A stretch of DNA of 23,942 nucleotides from positions 1 through 23,942 of the forward strand of contig CAYOBW010000100.1 in the NCBI GenBank assembly GCA_964402115.1, given 5' to 3'. The translations under genes were made by a program, and so were the position numbers. Shown here in pieces: positions 23,921 through 23,942 of this stretch. The DNA comes from CAYOBW01 sp964402115 (GTDB lineage Bacteria > Verrucomicrobiota > Kiritimatiellia > UBA8416 > CAYOBW01). The notes under the pieces are model-generated. The model saw nothing but the letters and a program-made list of their open reading frames with translations, did no database searches and was not told where the DNA came from. Position 1 is the first letter of the stretch. The number at the start of each line of letters is the position of its first letter.

Positions 23921-23942
23921 TTCATTTTTCAGGCCGTTGGGG

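Noticed and set aside
23680..23925. 81-codon minus-strand ORF at the right edge
   Set aside because: Overlaps the lipoprotein-signal frame, with low-complexity Cys/Gly/Asp composition and no start signal.

Overview
The window is a GC-rich bacterial chromosome segment in which every convincing gene lies on the minus strand, so transcription runs from high to low coordinates. The gene content (eukaryote-like Ser/Thr kinases fused to a formylglycine-generating-enzyme-like domain, very large secreted proteins built from BACON/Ig-like repeats and thrombospondin-3-like calcium repeats, an exosortase with an EpsI partner, and a four-helix-bundle protein with a suffix domain) points to the PVC superphylum. 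Kiritimatiellota or Verrucomicrobiota is my best guess. There is no rRNA or other marker gene to prove it.

In reading order on the minus strand: (1) 23.9-22.5 kb holds a small hypothetical protein, possibly a frameshifted lipoprotein, and a four-helix-bundle protein carrying two 4-copy nonamer arrays in opposite orientations. (2) 22.5-13.0 kb is a cell-surface or exopolysaccharide cluster: a DUF362 protein and a CapK/PaaK-like adenylate-forming enzyme coupled by a GTGA overlap; a nested inverted-repeat structure; a GT4 glycosyltransferase coupled by GTGA to a secreted beta-helix protein; a SAM methyltransferase; a DUF1972-type glycosyltransferase; a heptamer array; and an exosortase coupled by ATGA to an EpsI/DUF3485 protein. 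(3) 12.9-11.7 kb is a stand-alone AAA ATPase/DUF4143 gene. (4) 11.6 kb to the window edge is a signalling and surface locus: an apparently active membrane-anchored kinase with an FGE-like sensor domain, a 2476-residue secreted protein with a CLCA-like metalloprotease motif, and a membrane-anchored pseudokinase that runs off the edge.

Region 2 reads as one pathway. The glycosyltransferases and methyltransferase would build and decorate a glycan, the CapK-like enzyme with DUF362 may activate an acid for its modification, and exosortase/EpsI would process surface proteins. No PEP-CTERM-type substrate is visible here, so substrates must be encoded elsewhere. In region 4 the kinase and pseudokinase share the layout kinase fold, proline-rich linker or membrane helix, extracytoplasmic part, and they flank the giant secreted protein.

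The most unusual signals are four short-period tandem arrays, each with four copies (two of period 7 and two of period 9). They lie in or beside genes of the surface cluster, several forming inverted pairs. One pair sits in frame inside the four-helix-bundle gene, and two arrays occupy the leaders directly before start codons.
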